Notes under the pieces: model-generated
Told to the model about the DNA's origin: nothing
Database searches by the model: none
Seen by the model: the letters and a program-made list of their open reading frames with translations, nothing else
Shown: positions 24,805-32,185 of the stretch, in pieces
Position numbering within the stretch: position 1 is the first letter of the stretch
How the letters are laid out: each line of letters begins with the position of its first letter
Position numbers and translations under genes: made by a program
Origin: Saprospiraceae bacterium
GTDB taxonomy: Bacteria; Bacteroidota; Bacteroidia; Chitinophagales; Saprospiraceae
Reading direction: 5' to 3'
Length of the DNA: 51,359 nt
Assembly (NCBI GenBank): GCA_028280415.1
Contig: JANQLV010000018.1
Location: 1 to 51,359, forward strand

Positions 24805-25545
24805 TTAGAGTCGATCAAGCAATTTCATCACCATTGGTTTTTTACGGATAGATACAGATACATGGGAACCATCCCGCATTACCAAATATCCTCCTTCGGT
24901 TTTTATATATTCCTTGATGTGGTCGGCATTTATCAGATGCGATTGATGCACGCGAATAAAATTAAATTCTACCAGTAACTTTTCGTATTCTTTCAGTGTT
25001 TTGGTAACCAGAAGTTTTTGCTTGTCGGTAAAAAAGAAGGTGGTATAGTTTCCACTGGATTCACAGCGAATAATATCTCTGATTTCCGTTACCTGGATTT
25101 TATCAAGGGTATGCAGGGCCAGTTTTCTGGGGCTGGTCTTTTCCTTTACCGTGTCCAGAAGCAAATCTACATTCTCGCGGCTATCCGGTTGACTATCCTT
25201 GCATTTTTGTACGGCTTCCTGTAATTCTTCCGGATTGATGGGCTTGAGCAAATAATCGATAGCGGAAAAGCGAAAGGCCTTTATGGCATGTTCGTCAGAG
25301 GCAGTAGTGAATATAATTTTAAAAGAAATGTCTCCCAGGATTTCGAGGATGTCGAATCCTGTTCCGTCTTGAAGTTCGATGTCCAGAAAAACCACATCGG
25401 GTTGTAATTGCTTAATCAATTTTGTTCCACTTACCACACTGGGAGCTTCGGCAATGACCTCTACTTCCGGGCAATAATTTTGAAGATCGTTTTTCAATAA
25501 ATCAATCGCCTGTGGAATGTCATCAACTATAATTGCTTTTATCAT
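24805..25545 (-). CDS. LytTR-type response regulator
   Basis: A 246-aa protein with an N-terminal receiver domain (acidic pocket Asp8/Asp9, phosphoacceptor Asp55 in VVFLDIEL, switch Thr in FTTASD, Lys in DYLLKP) and a C-terminal LytTR DNA-binding domain from about residue 140 (IRCESSGNYTTFFFTD, FIRVHQSHLINADHIKEY). It is the last gene of a minus-strand operon after the sensor kinase and a lipoprotein (gap 41 bases). LytTR regulators bind pairs of short direct repeats; the target here is unknown. Confidence 0.92.
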   Translation of the reverse strand: MIKAIIVDDIPQAIDLLKNDLQNYCPEVEVIAEAPSVVSGTKLIKQLQPDVVFLDIELQDGTGFDILEILGDISFKIIFTTASDEHAIKAFRFSAIDYLLKPINPEELQEAVQKCKDSQPDSRENVDLLLDTVKEKTSPRKLALHTLDKIQVTEIRDIIRCESSGNYTTFFFTDKQKLLVTKTLKEYEKLLVEFNFIRVHQSHLINADHIKEYIKTEGGYLVMRDGSHVSVSIRKKPMVMKLLDRL

Positions 25546-25586
25546 AAAGTCTAAATTTTATCTTTAAAAAATGGAAAAGGCTGGTT

Positions 25587-26168
25587 CTATTTGCAGGCAA
25601 AAGTTTTGTCTATCAAATCAAATCCCGGTTGATTTTTGGTGATATCCGATTTTGCTCCAATCGTAACAATATTGATAATGTTGTCATTACAATTCATTAC
25701 TTTAACTTCTCCCTCAAATTCCAGTCCCTGATTAGTAAAACTGTGCCGGCAACTAATTGCTTCTATATTATTGTACAGTTCCTTCCGGTTTTCTGTAAAC
25801 AGTACTTCATTACCCGTAGGTTTCATGCCTTCCCTGAATTGTTTTTTAACTGTTTCAAGTAAACTTTCCAGCGTCATGTCTCCCGGGAGGATACTTATTG
25901 AATATCTGCCACTTTCATCTGTACCAGATTTTTCTACGGATACGTACTGGCCTCCACCAGGAATTTCACCATCCAATATTGCCCAATCTTTCGGGATAGA
26001 AAAGCTAATGCCATAATCATCAAATAGCCCTTTGTGTGCACTGTCATATCCGGCATCATGTTGATGCGTATGTTCCTCCTTTCCCGACTGAGTTTCTCCC
26101 TTCTTGTCATCGCTACTACAAGCTGCTATTGACCATAGTAAAAAGCAAAGTATGAATGTTTTTTTCAT
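25587..26168 (-). CDS. Histidine-rich lipoprotein encoded between sensor kinase and regulator
   Basis: A 193-aa protein with a strong lipobox (SIAAC, Cys17). A polar linker follows with His33, His35, His37 and His45 (EEHTHQHDAGYDSAH), a possible metal-binding patch. The remaining 140 residues form a soluble domain (YGISFSIPKDWAILDGE, SISILPGDMTLESLLE, SCRHSFTNQGLEFEGEV) like the DUF1795/PsbP-like group that begins with a SIPxxW strand. I do not know its function. It is 27 bases after the kinase and 41 before the regulator, so it is probably co-expressed and may be a signal-input or accessory protein. Confidence 0.7.
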   Translation of the reverse strand: MKKTFILCFLLWSIAACSSDDKKGETQSGKEEHTHQHDAGYDSAHKGLFDDYGISFSIPKDWAILDGEIPGGGQYVSVEKSGTDESGRYSISILPGDMTLESLLETVKKQFREGMKPTGNEVLFTENRKELYNNIEAISCRHSFTNQGLEFEGEVKVMNCNDNIINIVTIGAKSDITKNQPGFDLIDKTFACK

Positions 26169-26195
26169 TGAGTTATTTTTTGAAATAAAGAATTA

Positions 26196-29100
26196 TTACC
26201 ATTCTTCCATAGGTAAACGAATCAAAACTTCTGTTCCGGCACTCATTCCATCAGTATTTTTTAAATCATTAATAATCAAGCTTTTGCCAGAATTTTCCTT
26301 ATTTAAAAAATCAAGCCTTTCTTTAATAACTTCCAGAGCAACAGATTTATGTTTACGGGCATTTTGCGCCTTTCGTTTTGCAGCTGCTGCTCTGCCAATC
26401 CCATTATCCGATATTTTACATAAAATACTTTTGTTTTCTTTATAAAAATTCAGTTTGATCAATCCTTTCTTACCAAGCTGATTGACCCCATGTATGATGG
26501 CGTTTTCGACAAAAGGCTGGATCATCATCGGTGGAATATTGATTTCTTCAACATCCAGATCAGGTGCAACTTCGATCTCATAATCAAATTTACCCGGTCG
26601 GCTGAATTGCTCAATCGCCAGATAATTATCCAAAAGATCGATCTCCTTTTGTAAGGAAATCTCCGGAGTACGGGAATTCTCCAGGATCGAACGCATCAGT
26701 TTTGCAAACTTCGAAATCAGTTGTCGGCCCGAAGCTTGTTCATTGCTCATAAACAAACTCTGTACTGTATTCAAGGCATTAAAAATAAAATGTGGATTCA
26801 TCTGTAGCTGTAATGCTTTTTGTTCTAGCTGCAACAGATTATTTTTTAGTTCCAGTTTATCTTGCGCCGCTTTCGCTTTTCGCTTAATCTGATTTAATCT
26901 CGTTTTAAAAATCAACCATATCAAAATTCCCAATGCCAATGCAAGGGAAGTAATAAACCACCAGCGTTGCCAGATCGGACTAAGGATAGTGAATGACATC
27001 TCTATTGGTGGATCGTTGAAATAGGAATCCTCATTATAAGACCGCACTTTAAAAGTATATCCTCCCGGAGCCAGGCTGGAATACGTGATACTGTTTTGCG
27101 TACCTCTTGCAGACCAGCCTTCGTCTTCACCAAGCAACATATATTCATAGGTCACTTTCTGAGGATTGGATAAATTGATAGCCCGGAAATCAAAACTGAG
27201 CCGGTTTTTATGATAAGGAAGTATTAAACCTTCTTTAAATCGCTTGTCCCGGTCTATCCAGGCAGCATACTCGGTACGTTCAAAAGGGATATTGGATAAA
27301 GCCACTCCGGTAATCTGCAATTTGGGTGGCACAGTATTCAGCGTATTGTTGTTTGGCAAAAACTGACTCACGCCATCTATCGTCCCAAACCAAAGATGCC
27401 CGTCTGCATCTTTCAAGACAGCATTCTGGCAGGTTTCAATCCCAAGGAAGCCATCGGAAGAACCATAGGATTTTACGCTCTTGAAGTTTTGAAATTCATC
27501 TAATTCAATGCGGTCAACACCTCGACCACAACCGACCCAGAGCGCTCCGGCATCATCGAACTCCATCAGATAAACATTACCGCTTGACAATCCATCGTTT
27601 TCATTAAAAACTTTCAGATTAAAGCTATCTGTGTAAATATTCATACGAGCAATTCCAAAACCGGCAGTACCGATCCATAAATGCCCCAATTCGTCTTCAG
27701 TGATTGACCTCAGCTCATTACTGGGCACTCCAAAATTGCGATCGTAGCTACGCAGACCATTTTCATCGTAACAAGCAAGCCCTTCTCTCCGGGTAGCCAG
27801 CCATAACCTCCCCTTTCGGTCGAAATGCAGCGCATTAATTCTTTTGTTTAAAATACCAATTTTTTCAACCTGATAAGTCATAAGGGGTTCATAACGGTAG
27901 AGGGTATCTGTTGTATAAACAAGAGAGTCGCCAAACAATAAGGTATCCTGTACAATCTCCTGAACCTCAACTATAGAATCTCTGGGACTAATCTTATACA
28001 CACCTTCGCTCGAACTGGCTACCCAGATATTCCCAAATTCGTCTTCCGCAATATCTTTGGTATACCTACCCAAAACCCGGTTCCTGTATTTTAAAAACTG
28101 AAACGTTTCTCCGTTGAAATAGGCAAGACCGGCATCATCCGTTCCAAACCACATCCGGCCCCGGCTGTCCTGAAGCATTGCTTTCGTTTTAGTATTAACA
28201 AAGCCATTGGTCTGATCAAAACGAGTAAAGCCCGTACTATCCCAGCGCACAATCCCATCATCAGCTGCGGCAAACCAAAAAATTCCGGAAGTATCCTGGC
28301 ATAAGGAATAGACCAGATTATCTGCAGGACGATCACTGATATTCAAATGTCTGAATTCCTGACCAAAATATTTGCAAATACCGCCTCCCGAAGTACTAAT
28401 CCAGATATTCCCCCAACTATCCTGTAAAATGCCTTGTACATTATTATTACAAAGTCCGCTTTCAGCGTTTAGAATATTTATGGTAGAATCAGAAGGGTTC
28501 AATACTGAAATGCCCTTGTTTTGGGAAGCCAGCCACACCGAGCCATTTTCGTGACAAAAAACGTCATTCAAAAAATTGCTGGCCAAGCCATTCTCCGTGT
28601 CGAAATTGGAAAAGCCTTTCCCATCGTAGACATATACACCTCTATAACTAGCCAGCCAAATCTTTCCCGTTTTATCTTCACTTATCCCCGTAATCATATC
28701 GTTCGTCAAACCTTCATCTGCCCGCAGCATAATTCGTTTTCCATTGTCAATTAATATAAGCCCCCTTCCGGTTCCAATCCATAAGCGATTCCTGCTATCC
28801 TCGAAAAAGCAGTTTATACTGACTCTTCGCGAGGGATTGTATTGATTGAAATATTTAAACCTTTTACCATTAAATTCGTAAATCCCTTTCTCTGTACCGA
28901 CCAATATTTTACCCTGATACATAATAAAATCCGTAATCGAGATTTGCTCTTGCTTGGATACGAAATAGTTGGTAAACACCTTTCCATCAAATACACTCAT
29001 TCCGTTGCTTGCTCCGATCAGCAAAACAGTATCCACTTCATAAATAGCATTGATCACATCATTAATCAAACCATGATTGACCACATTGAATTCTTCAAAA

Positions 29101-29300
29101 TTTTCTCCATCGAAACGGTTGAGTCCACCGCGATTCGTACCTAACCACAAATAACCTTTTTGATCTTCGATCATATCAAAAACCTGGGATTGAGACAATC
29201 CCTCTCCAACCGAAAAGTATTGAAAATTATTTTCCTGAGCCAAGCAAGAAGGAGAAAATAGCCAGAATGTGCCAATCAATAAAAAAAGTATTCTACCCAT
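26196..29300 (-). CDS. Reg_prop/Y_Y_Y sensor histidine kinase, LytS type
   Basis: A 1034-aa protein: signal peptide, then many beta-propeller Reg_prop repeats (WLGTNRGGLNRFDG, IWLASYRGVYVYDG, LWIGTAGFGIARMN and others) forming a periplasmic double propeller, a Y_Y_Y domain (about 690-770), one transmembrane helix (about 780-798), a coiled linker, and a LytS-type kinase: NPHFIF with His837, N-box VENAIIHG (about 937) and DNGIG (about 967). Such sensors detect extracellular glycans or other polymers in Bacteroidota; the ligand is unknown. It is first in an operon with a lipoprotein and LytTR regulator. An AGGTTT/AAACCT hairpin (29306-29320) lies just before its ATG. Confidence 0.92.
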   Translation of the reverse strand: MGRILFLLIGTFWLFSPSCLAQENNFQYFSVGEGLSQSQVFDMIEDQKGYLWLGTNRGGLNRFDGENFEEFNVVNHGLINDVINAIYEVDTVLLIGASNGMSVFDGKVFTNYFVSKQEQISITDFIMYQGKILVGTEKGIYEFNGKRFKYFNQYNPSRRVSINCFFEDSRNRLWIGTGRGLILIDNGKRIMLRADEGLTNDMITGISEDKTGKIWLASYRGVYVYDGKGFSNFDTENGLASNFLNDVFCHENGSVWLASQNKGISVLNPSDSTINILNAESGLCNNNVQGILQDSWGNIWISTSGGGICKYFGQEFRHLNISDRPADNLVYSLCQDTSGIFWFAAADDGIVRWDSTGFTRFDQTNGFVNTKTKAMLQDSRGRMWFGTDDAGLAYFNGETFQFLKYRNRVLGRYTKDIAEDEFGNIWVASSSEGVYKISPRDSIVEVQEIVQDTLLFGDSLVYTTDTLYRYEPLMTYQVEKIGILNKRINALHFDRKGRLWLATRREGLACYDENGLRSYDRNFGVPSNELRSITEDELGHLWIGTAGFGIARMNIYTDSFNLKVFNENDGLSSGNVYLMEFDDAGALWVGCGRGVDRIELDEFQNFKSVKSYGSSDGFLGIETCQNAVLKDADGHLWFGTIDGVSQFLPNNNTLNTVPPKLQITGVALSNIPFERTEYAAWIDRDKRFKEGLILPYHKNRLSFDFRAINLSNPQKVTYEYMLLGEDEGWSARGTQNSITYSSLAPGGYTFKVRSYNEDSYFNDPPIEMSFTILSPIWQRWWFITSLALALGILIWLIFKTRLNQIKRKAKAAQDKLELKNNLLQLEQKALQLQMNPHFIFNALNTVQSLFMSNEQASGRQLISKFAKLMRSILENSRTPEISLQKEIDLLDNYLAIEQFSRPGKFDYEIEVAPDLDVEEINIPPMMIQPFVENAIIHGVNQLGKKGLIKLNFYKENKSILCKISDNGIGRAAAAKRKAQNARKHKSVALEVIKERLDFLNKENSGKSLIINDLKNTDGMSAGTEVLIRLPMEEW

Positions 29301-29336
29301 GCATCAGGTTTAGGAAACCTAAAAATAAAAAAAAAC

Positions 29337-29367
29337 TTGTACTTTGTCTCAGAAGGCATTACATTTG
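29337..29367 (+). promoter_or_regulatory. Promoter TTG-N20-TACATTTG of the tetR gene
   Basis: TTG at 29337-29339, a 20-base spacer and TACATTTG (29360-29367) match the Bacteroidota consensus fully. The last base of the -7 box is the first base of the TetR operator, so repressor binding would block initiation. Confidence 0.65.
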
Positions 29368-29382
29368 TAAGTAATTACTCAC
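29367..29382. promoter_or_regulatory. TetR operator 1, GTAAGT-AATT-ACTCAC
   Basis: The inverted repeat (one mismatch between arms) spans the expected transcription start and ends 3 bases before the tetR ATG. The centre AGTAATTACT is a perfect palindrome. The same architecture recurs at 29926. Confidence 0.65.
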
Positions 29383-29385
29383 TCT

Positions 29386-29907
29386 ATGACTGATAAGAAA
29401 GAAAATATTCTAAATGCGGCGCTGGAATTGTTTGCCAAGGAAGGATACTCCGGCACTTCTACCAGCAAAATTGCAAAAAAAGCTGGTGTTTCCGAGGGCT
29501 TGATTTTTCGTCATTTTAAAAACAAACAGGGCTTACTCGATGCTATTCTTCAGGAAACTGAGGCAAAGATCAAGAGCATCCTGATGGATATTATTTTCGA
29601 AACAGATTCAAAAAAAGTATTGAGAAAACTTATTGAACTGCCTTTTAAGGTAAAAGAGTCAGAATTCGACTTTTGGAAGCTTCAATTCATTCTCAAATGG
29701 CAACCTGAGTATGACAATCCGGATAAAATGAAACCCTTAATCGATAAACTTGAACAGGTTTTTCAGGATTTAGGCTATAACAATCCAAGACTTGAAGCAT
29801 TATTGCTCAATCAGTTGGTAGATTCTATTTCTTCAGAAATACTGAAAGGACATAAAGCACTACAATTGGAAATCAGAGATTTTTTACTAGACAAATACGG
29901 CGTTTAA
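29386..29907 (+). CDS. TetR/AcrR family transcriptional regulator
   Basis: A 173-aa protein with an N-terminal TetR HTH (KENILNAALELFAKEGYSGT, SKIAKKAGVSEGLIFRHFKN) and a helical ligand domain (EFDFWKLQFILKWQPEY, LLNQLVDSISSEIL). Its ligand is unknown. Its own promoter and the start of the next gene carry the same GTAAGT-N4-ACTYAC inverted repeat, so it very probably represses itself and the SDR gene 56 bases downstream. It is divergent from the sensor kinase. Confidence 0.92.
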   Translation: MTDKKENILNAALELFAKEGYSGTSTSKIAKKAGVSEGLIFRHFKNKQGLLDAILQETEAKIKSILMDIIFETDSKKVLRKLIELPFKVKESEFDFWKLQFILKWQPEYDNPDKMKPLIDKLEQVFQDLGYNNPRLEALLLNQLVDSISSEILKGHKALQLEIRDFLLDKYGV

Positions 29908-29925
29908 AAATTTTTATCTTCACAA

Positions 29926-29941
29926 GTAAGTGAGTACTTAC
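29926..29941. promoter_or_regulatory. TetR operator 2, GTAAGT-GAGT-ACTTAC
   Basis: Perfect 6-base arms with a 4-base spacer, 23 bases before the SDR ATG. It matches operator 1 in arms and spacing. Confidence 0.65.
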
Positions 29942-29963
29942 ATACAAATAAAAACAATTTATC

Positions 29964-30788
29964 ATGAAAAAAGTAATCATTATCACGGGGGCATCTTCCG
30001 GAATGGGAAAAGATGCCGCATTACAATTAATCCGGGAAGGACACACCGTCTACGGTGCAGCCCGAAGAGTAGAAAAAATGCAGGAGATTAGCGATGCTGG
30101 TGGCCATGTTATAAAGCTCGATGTAACGAAAGAAGAGGAGGTAAAAGCAGCCGTAGATAAAGTAATAAGCGAACAAGGCAGAATTGATGCCTTGATCAAT
30201 AATGCGGGTTATGGCAGTTATGGTTCCGTCGAAGAGACTACTATCGAAGATGCCAAGTACCAATTCGAAGTAAATATTTTTGGCCTCGCCCGGATTACCC
30301 AATTGGTTATACCACATATGCGCAAACAAAATTCAGGGAAGATTCTTAATATTTCTTCAATGGGCGGAAAAGTCTATACGCCACTGGGAGCCTGGTATCA
30401 TGCAACCAAGCATGCTCTCGAAGGCTGGAGCGATTGTCTGAGACTGGAACTGAAGCAATTCAATATTGATGTAGTGGTTATAGAACCAGGTGCCATCGCA
30501 ACTGAATTTGGAGAAGTAATGCTGGAGCCCATGCTTAAGCGCTCTGGTGAAGGACCTTATAAAGCTTTGACCCAGGCAATGGCAAAAGCAACGAGAGATT
30601 CATATGAAAAGGAAAATACGGCCTCTCCTACTTCCGTGATCACTAATATAATCTCCAAAGCTATCCAGTCCAAGCGTCCGAAAACGCGATACGCTGCTGG
30701 TAAATTTGCGAAACCTATGATGTTCATTCGCAAGTATTTTGGAGATCGTATTTTTGATAGAATAATCATGAGTCAGGTCAAAAGTTAA
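29964..30788 (+). CDS. Short-chain dehydrogenase/reductase
   Basis: A 274-aa classical SDR. The cofactor motif is TGASSGMG (residues 8-15), NNAG at 79-82, catalytic Ser131/132 in NISSMGG, and YxxxK with Tyr145 and Lys149 (WYHATKHALEG). The sequence after the first strand (GAARRVEKMQEI) has basic residues that favour NADP(H). The substrate is unknown. It is the second gene under TetR operators, so it may act on, or detoxify, the inducer; this is inference. Confidence 0.92.
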   Translation: MKKVIIITGASSGMGKDAALQLIREGHTVYGAARRVEKMQEISDAGGHVIKLDVTKEEEVKAAVDKVISEQGRIDALINNAGYGSYGSVEETTIEDAKYQFEVNIFGLARITQLVIPHMRKQNSGKILNISSMGGKVYTPLGAWYHATKHALEGWSDCLRLELKQFNIDVVVIEPGAIATEFGEVMLEPMLKRSGEGPYKALTQAMAKATRDSYEKENTASPTSVITNIISKAIQSKRPKTRYAAGKFAKPMMFIRKYFGDRIFDRIIMSQVKS

Positions 30789-30862
30789 TTTCTCATTGAA
30801 ATGATTTGCACTAGTTTAAATCACTTCACCAAAAGGGATCATAAAATCCGGAATGAAAATGT

Positions 30863-30870
30863 TATTTTTG
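30863..30870 (+). promoter_or_regulatory. Candidate -7 box TATTTTTG for the cytochrome-oxidoreductase operon
   Basis: A perfect TAnnTTTG match, without a clear -33 TTG. The leader to 31019 would be about 140 bases and includes a CGACT-ATGA-AGTCG hairpin near 30888-30901. Confidence 0.35.
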
Positions 30871-31018
30871 GAATAAAAGCTTTCGTTTCGACTATGAAGT
30901 CGTTAAAAATGAACGTTGAAAATAGTGTTAAACATTTCATCCTGTAAATCAATGACTTGCCAATATTCTATCTATTTTTAAACAACTCCTTTATCATAAA
31001 TCACCAAACCTAAACGAT

Positions 31019-31660
31019 ATGAGAAAAAGCAATCTGCGATTTGGAATTATTCTTTCCTTAATTGCCTCTGTCAGTATCCTGCTGGCACATAATTTCACAG
31101 ACTTTAAAACGACAAATAAAAAAGCCAAAGAATCCGGTTCAATCATTTCTGCAAAAGCCAATATCACGGATACCTCCAGTGAAGCTTTTGATAAAATGAT
31201 GTCGGTTCTGACGCACAAGCGATGTGTCAATTGCCATCCTTCGGGAGATCGCCCCAGACAAGGGGAAGACAGCCATATTCATCGTTTTGAAGTACAGCGA
31301 GGTGCTGATAACCACGGTACGCCGGCACTAAGATGTAATACCTGTCACCAAAACGAGAATAATAATTACTCGGGAGTACCCGGGGCTCCGGATTGGGCTT
31401 TGGCTCCAATAGAAATGGCCTGGGAAGGTTTAAGCAGAGTAGAAATTGCTCGCTCTATGCTCAACCCCGCTAGCAATGGAGGCAGAAACCTGGAGCAGAT
31501 CGTCGAGCATCTGACTGAGCATGAATTAGTGCTATGGGCCTGGGAACCGGGGGTAGACAGCGAAGGCAATCCCCGTGAAAAGCCACCGGTACCTAAAGAA
31601 GAATATATCGCCGCAGTTAAAGAATGGGCAGAAGCAGGTGCCCATATCCCGGAAGAATAA
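31019..31660 (+). CDS. Exported di-haem c-type cytochrome of the molybdopterin oxidoreductase operon
   Basis: A 213-aa protein with an N-terminal signal or anchor helix (FGIILSLIASVSILLAHN). There are two haem c sites: CVNCH (69-73) and CNTCH (106-110). Between and after them are conserved His-rich segments (EDSHIHRFEV, DNHGTPALRC) that may give distal ligands, and a C-terminal PKEEYIAAVKEWAEAGAHIP like cytochrome c end helices. It probably takes electrons from the iron-sulfur subunit coded 45 bases downstream. The periplasmic location agrees with the Tat signal on the large subunit. Confidence 0.85.
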   Translation: MRKSNLRFGIILSLIASVSILLAHNFTDFKTTNKKAKESGSIISAKANITDTSSEAFDKMMSVLTHKRCVNCHPSGDRPRQGEDSHIHRFEVQRGADNHGTPALRCNTCHQNENNNYSGVPGAPDWALAPIEMAWEGLSRVEIARSMLNPASNGGRNLEQIVEHLTEHELVLWAWEPGVDSEGNPREKPPVPKEEYIAAVKEWAEAGAHIPEE

Positions 31661-31705
31661 AAACTCTGCTAAACATCCTATTTTTCAAATAATAAAAACT
31701 TGACT

Positions 31706-32173
31706 ATGAAAATTTCATTCACTATAAACGGTCAGCCTAAAACAGTAGAGACCGACGGCAATACGCCCTTATTATGGGTTATCAGGGATGTCCTTGATTT
31801 GAAAGGTACCAAATTTGGATGCGGGAAAGCAGCTTGTGGTGCTTGTACTATTCACGTTGATGGAAATGCCGTAAGGTCCTGTTCTTATGCAGCAAAATTT
31901 GCGGAAGGAAAAAACGTCACGACGATTGAGGGGCTTTCGGATGGAGAGCAATTACATCCCGTTCAACAAGCCTGGGTGGAAGAAATTGTTCCTCAATGTG
32001 GTTATTGTCAACCCGGTTTCATCATGGCAACGGCAGCCCTACTCAATAAAACGCCTAATCCCAGCGACGACGATATTGATAAAAATATTGTAAATATTTG
32101 TCGCTGTGCTACTTATTACCGCATGCGCAAAGCTATCCATCGAGCTGCTGAAATCCAATCTAACAACTCTTAA
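31706..32173 (+). CDS. (2Fe-2S)-binding small subunit, isoquinoline 1-oxidoreductase type (IorA-like)
   Basis: A 155-aa protein starting at the ATG 31706 (a TTG two codons upstream is less likely). The plant-type 2Fe-2S site is Cys39, Cys44, Cys47, Cys59 ([17 protein letters not shown]). The second, alpha-helical 2Fe-2S site is Cys98, Cys101, Cys132, Cys134 ([17 protein letters not shown]). All eight cysteines are present. This is the small subunit of two-component xanthine-dehydrogenase-family enzymes. It lies 12 bases before the large-subunit gene. Confidence 0.92.
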   Translation: MKISFTINGQPKTVETDGNTPLLWVIRDVLDLKGTKFGCGKAACGACTIHVDGNAVRSCSYAAKFAEGKNVTTIEGLSDGEQLHPVQQAWVEEIVPQCGYCQPGFIMATAALLNKTPNPSDDDIDKNIVNICRCATYYRMRKAIHRAAEIQSNNS

Positions 32174-32185
32174 ACCCAAAATAAT

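Noticed and set aside
26104-26445. 113-codon frame antisense to the lipoprotein and kinase genes
   Set aside because: A shadow of the real minus-strand genes with no independent support.
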